DNA of 64,000 bases from Datisca glomerata (lineage: Eukaryota; Streptophyta; Magnoliopsida; Cucurbitales; Datiscaceae). Position numbers and translations under genes: made by a program. Location: NCBI GenBank assembly GCA_003255025.1, contig QANY01005796.1:62001-126000 (forward strand), given 5' to 3'. Numbering within the stretch: the stretch's first letter is position 1; each line of letters starts with the position of its first letter. This document shows positions 59,464 to 64,000 of the stretch, one piece after another. Below the pieces are notes generated by a model, which ran no database searches, was not told where the DNA came from, and worked only from the letters and a program-made list of their open reading frames with translations.

Positions 59464-61720
59464 CTATAAAATTTTGGTAGAAAATAGAAAAAAAATAGCC
59501 AATTTATTCATGCACGAGAAAAATAAAAGTGATTGATGAAAATCGAAACCGAACCTTAAGGAGATGAAACCCAAACCACTACTGAAACTAAAGGTGAGTT
59601 TGTCAAAATTTTGACAGATCAATGAAGATTGAGATGGATAAGTGGAAAAAGATTTGATTGAACTTGTCATCAAATGAACATTATTACTGAGTAGGTAGCG
59701 ATGGAGCTTCTGAGTGGCAAAGACAAGTGCTAAGCAATGCTTCACTTGAGGCGTATATCTCAGCTCCGCATCGTGTAAAACCCTACTCAAGTAATAGACT
59801 AGCATCGTTCCTGTTCTTGAGCTAATGACGCTCCAATGGACTTAGTTGAAGATATGATATAAAAATTAGCGGCAAGTCTCCCTGGAGCGGCACCATGGTG
59901 GCGGATGTGAGCAAGACATCCTTGTCTGCTTAAAACACTTTTGTTGCTCGGATGCCCACTCAAACTCACAACCATACTTGAGCAAAGGTTGTAGCGCAGG
60001 GACTAACACCGCCAAGGCGGAGATGAAATGACGTACATATGAGAATTTGCTTAAAAAATATTTAAGCTATTTGATTATCCGCAGCGGGATGTCCCTGATG
60101 GCTCGCACCTTTGACTGTCAATGTCTATCCCATGCTGATGCACACATAACCCTAGGAACTTGCTTTGAGGTACTCCAAAGATGCACTTTAGAGGGTTCAT
60201 CTTGATATTGTACCTCGTGCACCTCTAAAAAATTCTTCTATGGTGTTTGAGATGCATGTCCACTACTTCGGAATTTACAACCAAGTCATCTGAATAACAT
60301 AAAGTCATGTATCATATCATGAAAGATGGATATCATTTCCCTCTGATAGGTAGCCCCACCGTTTTTAGTCCGACGACATCACAACGTAATAAAAATTCCC
60401 AAAATGAGTCCTGAAGGCAGTCTTCTTGACGTCATCTTGCGCCATCCTAATTTGGTTGTACAAACTGAATCCATCCATGAATAAAAATCTATCATGTTTT
60501 GTCAAGGCGTCCACCAAGGCATCTACATTGGGCAATGGGAAATCAACCTTCGAGTATAGCTTGTTCAGATCCCTGAATCTAACACAACATCGTATTTGGC
60601 CATTCTTTGCCTTCAATGGGATAATATTGGCCAGTGAAGTGTGGTGCTCTATAGGTCTTATGAGCTTGGCCTCTATGAACTTGAGACTTTATTTGTGATC
60701 CCACTTCAGGTGAAAGTGTCATGGCGGTTTCTTGATGGGGTGACATGCCATGGAAATCCCCAACTTATGCGTTTCCATGGTGGGAACCAGCCCTGGCATC
60801 TCCATGTATTACCATACGAACGCATCTTGGAACTCCCGAAGTAGGTCAATAGACTCTCTCTTTGACCTTCAGATAAACTTTTTGCAATGAAGATAGGTCT
60901 TTTCCCTGCCTCCACGTAAAGGAAGACTTCCTGTAACTCATCTGGTGACAACGACAGTTTTGGTCTTAGAGGTTCTTTTGACACTTCACAGTTCATTACG
61001 TATGTCTCGTTCGTCACCCCTTTTTGTTTCATGAATGCCTTCTCTGACATTATGTCCTCTACTACACCGTTAGTGGGATCAAGGTGTCCTCCTGACCCAG
61101 CGCCCCATCACAAATGGTATGCCCTTTTTTTCATTTGGCAATGTCACCCTATTTACTACTTCACTGACTTCCTCAGGTGGCCTCAATCAAATGGGCTTCC
61201 GTCTCATTAAACGGCGTTTTCATTGCCACAATGGTGGTTTCTTTTCCATTCCACTTAGGCTTGATGTATTAGTGCAACGTGGAGGGACACAATCATGGTC
61301 ATCTATACGAGGCCTCCAAAGTAAAACATGGTAGATGGTCTCAGACTTGTAGACATATCATTAGCAGATTGGCTCTACTTGCACCTCAACATTTACGTAC
61401 CCTAACATTCTGATGAGCGATGATGAGAAGCCCGTGATAAAGATCAGCTGCTTAACCAGGCTCTTCTTGGGTATACCCACCCTCAAAATTTAACAAGTGA
61501 CATGACTTCGATTCTGAACCCATTGTTAATGAGGAAGGTGATAAATGCTTTTAAAACTCTAAGGTTGGTGAGAACTCGAAGGGAAGGATAATATCTAATG
61601 TTTATTCTTTGGAAGTGTGGAATTGATGATTCCCATAATGACATCAAGGATTCCTTTATATAGATGGGGTCAAGTGGGGACCACAGATCCATCCATTGTA
61701 ACGACATGGAAACCATGTGA
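59464..61720 (-). pseudogene. Ty3/gypsy (Tat-type) protease-RT-RNase H fragment G2
   Basis: Reading downward from 61720: LIFITGFSSSLIRMLGYVNV, YHVLL.RPRIDDHDCVPP (protease end), LSPDELQEVFLYVEAGKRPI, LSEGQRESLLTYF, KAKNGQIRCCVRFRDLNKLY (RT), FMDGFSLYNQIRMAQDDVKK, TAFRTHFGNFYYVVM, then YSDDLVVNSEVVDMHLKHHR (YxDD box), IKMNPLKCIFGVPQSKFLGL, and at the low-coordinate end VYYLSRVLHDAELRYTPQVK and LALVFATQKLHRYLL (RNase H start). Stops and shifts throughout. No LTR or integrase is recognised beside it, so its ends are undefined. Confidence 0.85.
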
Positions 61721-62350
61721 TCACGCCTTAAATGTAATCTTGCTTAAAACATGATCACGCCTAAAACATGGCCACACACTTCAAACGACGCAACATTCAT
61801 AACACGTGATCACTTTTCATGCTCATAAATAGTCTTGCTTTTACGACATTCAATAGCTAGATAACAACCCCACAGACGTTAGACATATACTGCACAGAGG
61901 ACCCCGAAGGACACCACCTGCCTCTGAGCTGCATGGCACTCAACGCGCCATGAAACCTATTGGAGAAACCTGATGGTACTTACATTCCTGCACTTTCCTA
62001 AACCATGAAACTTATTGGAGAAATTTGAGTTTGATAGTAAACTTCCAAACCTTCATTGGCTCAAGTCTGAAGACACTAGTGGAGATATACATTCCATAAG
62101 TGACTCAACATTGCGTGCCATGAAATCCCACTAACAAAGGTAAAAGGGTGGGCCTCCAATGAGCATTCTAATGTTAATGAAGCAGATCAATTACAATGTT
62201 ACTTGATTGTGTTATCTCTACTTTCTCAAAAAATTTGTAGTCTTCTTTAATTTACACTGAATTTCTGGCCATGTAGTTGATCATCTTTTGCTATTTTATG
62301 AACCATTATCTTGAGTACACCCTTTTGTGTATGCACATTCTCCTTTCCTC
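61721..62350. other. Stretch without recognisable gene
   Basis: Moderate GC, no domain identified. It may be further decayed G2 sequence (upstream side of the protease). Confidence 0.35.
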
Positions 62351-62748
62351 GGATGCACCAAGAGTTGTACTCTAGGCTTGAGTCACACCTTATGGTAATT
62401 TTGTCATTACCTCGGGAGCACTTAGCAAGATAGTTGAGAAAACATTCTAAGCTATGTATTACAGGCACTCTTAGAAGTGAGATACGCCAGTCCCAGAGTA
62501 CACCTCATGATAATTTCTCATGCCACAATTGTACCTGGTGAAAGGAAAATACTCATTCTAAGCAGCTTGTGATAGGTGTGCTTATAAGTGAGATACATCT
62601 AGTCCCAGCCTACACCTCACAATAATTTGTAGTTACCATAGCTGTACCTAGCGAAGTGAGACAATCATTTTAAGCGGTCTGTGACAGGTGCGCTTAGAAG
62701 TGAGATACGTCCAATCTCAATCTACACCTCCTGATAGTTTATCGTTAC
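62351..62748. repeat. ~112-bp tandem repeat, about 3.5 units
   Basis: Units start near 62351 (most diverged), 62464, 62574 and 62686 (partial). Shared text includes CTTA.AAGTGAGATAC.TC.A, GTCCCAG..TACACCTCA..ATAATTT, TGTACCT.G.GAA and CATTCTAAGC. The partial unit ends exactly where an inverted family-A LTR begins at 62749. Confidence 0.85.
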
Positions 62749-63029
62749 TGTTGGAAATGCGGCGACGAAAGCGTGGGGGTTTTTAAAAATTTCTTAGAAA
62801 TGAATTTTTTCGATAAAAGAAAATAAACGCGACGCAACGATTTCTAAACTAAATACTTTTATTGAAAAACTCTTTTCAATCAGGATCCATTATATATTTA
62901 GATATTAAATCTAAGACATTTATGGATATGAATCATACACCTCTTATAAGCTATATCAAGCGTCCTCGTAAACCAATGATCTTGCATTTCCACGAACAAC
63001 AGAGTTTGAGATCCAGACCAAGATCTTTC
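62749..63029 (-). repeat. LTR 3'-end fragment of A3
   Basis: It is the complement of about the last 280 bp of the family-A LTR, including ATATAATGGATCCT and the GC-rich terminal GCTTTCGTCG segment. If 62749 is the true end, GTTAC (62744-62748) would be the target duplication; the partner end is not visible. Confidence 0.82.
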
Positions 63030-63201
63030 GACTATTAAACAATCCTAGATTGTTTAATAGTCTAGAAAAGTATTAAACAATCAGAAACAGTATAATGCAT
63101 ACTGATCCAGATGTCTGTTATACTTTTCTAGACTATACTGCATACTGATCCAGACGTCGACTTTCGACTATTTTTGTCTGATAAAAAATCAGAAACAGTA
63201 T
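63030..63201. repeat. Hairpin-rich scrambled junction in A3
   Basis: Perfect inverted repeat GACTATTAAACAATC-CTA-GATTGTTTAATAGTC (63030-63062). A second 16-base inverted pair, TAGTCTAGAAAAGTAT (63058-63073), faces its complement at 63120-63135. Direct repeats CATACTGATCCAG occur at 63098 and 63141, and CAGAAACAGTAT at 63082 and 63190. The pieces derive from the RNase H text YTDSDF..D.DSRKSTSGSV (minus). Confidence 0.88.
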
Positions 63202-64000
63202 ATCCAATGGGGTTCAGGCCTCCTCTTAAATAAACGAGTATCTAGTTTCTCGTTCTCCTAAGATACTTGAGAATGTGCTTTACTACAATCCAATGTTCCA
63301 AACCTGAATTCGATCGATTACGACTGACAATTTCTACTGCATAACATATGTCTGGTATCGTACACAGCATGGCATACATGAGTAGAATATCAACATAAAG
63401 AACTAAGAAAACCACTATCTTGTCTTTGATGTAATTATAAACACAAGTTTCGTCAACATTTTACTCGAAGCCATATAATTTAATATTCCCATCAAAGGTA
63501 AGATTCTATGATCTAGATGTTTGCTTTAATTCATAAATAGATTTAAGCAACTTGCACACTTTATGATCTTGTTCCTTTTTCACGAACTCTTCTTGTTGCA
63601 TCATATATATACTTTCTTCAAGAGAGCCATTCAGAAAAGCTGTCTTGGCGTCCATTTTCCATATTCCATAGTCTAAACTAGCGGCAATGGAAAAAAGGAG
63701 GTGAATGGATTTTAGCATGGCAACAGAGGAGAATGTCCCTTCATAATCAACTCATTCCCTTTGTCTATAGCCCTTGGTTACCATGCCTGCCTTTGAAGTC
63801 TCTACTTTCCCATACGCACCTTTTTTCTTCTTGAAGATCCATTTACATTTAATGAGCCTGACATCTTCATGTGAATCTACAAGTTCCTAGACGAAATTGA
63901 AATACATCGATTTCATTTCTTGGTTCATGGTAGCTTGCCATTTCTCCTTTTCAAGATCATCCATCACCTCTTTAAATGATAATGGATCGTCTTTATCAGT
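63202..64000 (-). pseudogene. Copia reverse transcriptase/RNase H of A3
   Basis: From 64000 downward: MDDLEKEKWQATMNQEMKSM, CKWIFKKKKGAYGKVETSKA, MLKSIHLLFSIAASLDYGIW, KMDAKTAFLNGSLEESIYMM and KVCKLLKSIYELKQTSRS, then FLVLYVDILL, which lacks one Asp of YVDD. Next comes at once MYAMLCTIPDICYAVEIVSR, so the palm/thumb segment between them is deleted. ILKYLRRTRN and a stop follow. The open part is 63506-63718. Confidence 0.9.

Larger units (their letters stand above)
62749..64000 (-). mobile_element. Ty1/copia family A copy A3, minus strand, rearranged
   Basis: The end of a family-A LTR lies at the low-coordinate side (62749-63029: TGTTGGAAATGCGGCGACGA is the complement of the CGACGACCAACA-type LTR terminus, and AGGATCCATTATATATTTA matches TAAATATATAATGGATCCT in A2). 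RT and RNase H lie at higher coordinates on the same strand. The RNase H tail, purine tract and most of the LTR are missing between them, replaced by a hairpin-rich scramble at 63030-63201. The element runs off the right edge. Confidence 0.88.

Overview
The window looks like a gene-poor, AT-rich, repeat-dense stretch of a flowering-plant nuclear genome. Two plant-type host genes are visible: a five-exon CRIB/RhoGAP gene (ROP GTPase-activating protein) at 25484-29855 (+) and an intronless FANTASTIC FOUR (FAF)-like gene at 47692-48432 (+). Almost everything else recognisable is decayed transposable element. A mitochondrial nad2 fragment also points to an angiosperm. The gene and copia-type sequences suggest a eudicot; a cucurbit is possible, but that is impression only.

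Layout. 1-224 is the 3' end of a Ty1/copia pol. 733-9372 is a copia element (family A, copy A1) with ~1.85-kb LTRs and a broken gag-pol. 9437-9830 is a LINE-type RNase H remnant (+). 10700-24860 is a three-level nest: LINE pieces on the minus strand (10700-11262 and 24541-24860) flank a copia element (B, 11263-24541), whose RNase H codons are split at 15784-15788/24030-24034 by a second family-A element (A2, 15789-24029) with a 5-bp ATCAT target-site duplication. The RopGAP gene follows, then a MITE-like stretch (30205-30755) and intergenic DNA.

33034-46714 is a Ty3/gypsy element of Tat/Ogre type (G1). It has ~2.1-kb LTRs, an ATGAG target-site duplication, an extra ORF1 upstream of gag, gag, RNase H-integrase, and ~71-bp tandem repeats before its 3' LTR. 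Its protease-RT region is absent, and about 2 kb of GC-richer, mitochondrion-derived DNA (39650-41637) stands in its place. The FAF-like gene lies about 1 kb beyond the element.

The right third holds two copies of one internally deleted copia (family C, 50780-51900 and 55888-58068), a ~31-bp palindromic minisatellite (53458-54640), a hAT transposase fragment (minus), a Tat-type protease-RT-RNase H fragment (minus, 59464-61720), a ~112-bp tandem repeat, and a rearranged family-A copia (minus, 62749-64000).

No transposon reading frame appears intact; all carry stops, frameshifts or deletions. No operon-like or defence-like system was seen. The most unusual structures are the mitochondrial replacement inside a gypsy element, the dated triple nest, complementary deletions in A1 and A2, a tandem RNase H duplication, the palindromic minisatellite and a hairpin-rich breakpoint at 63030-63201.
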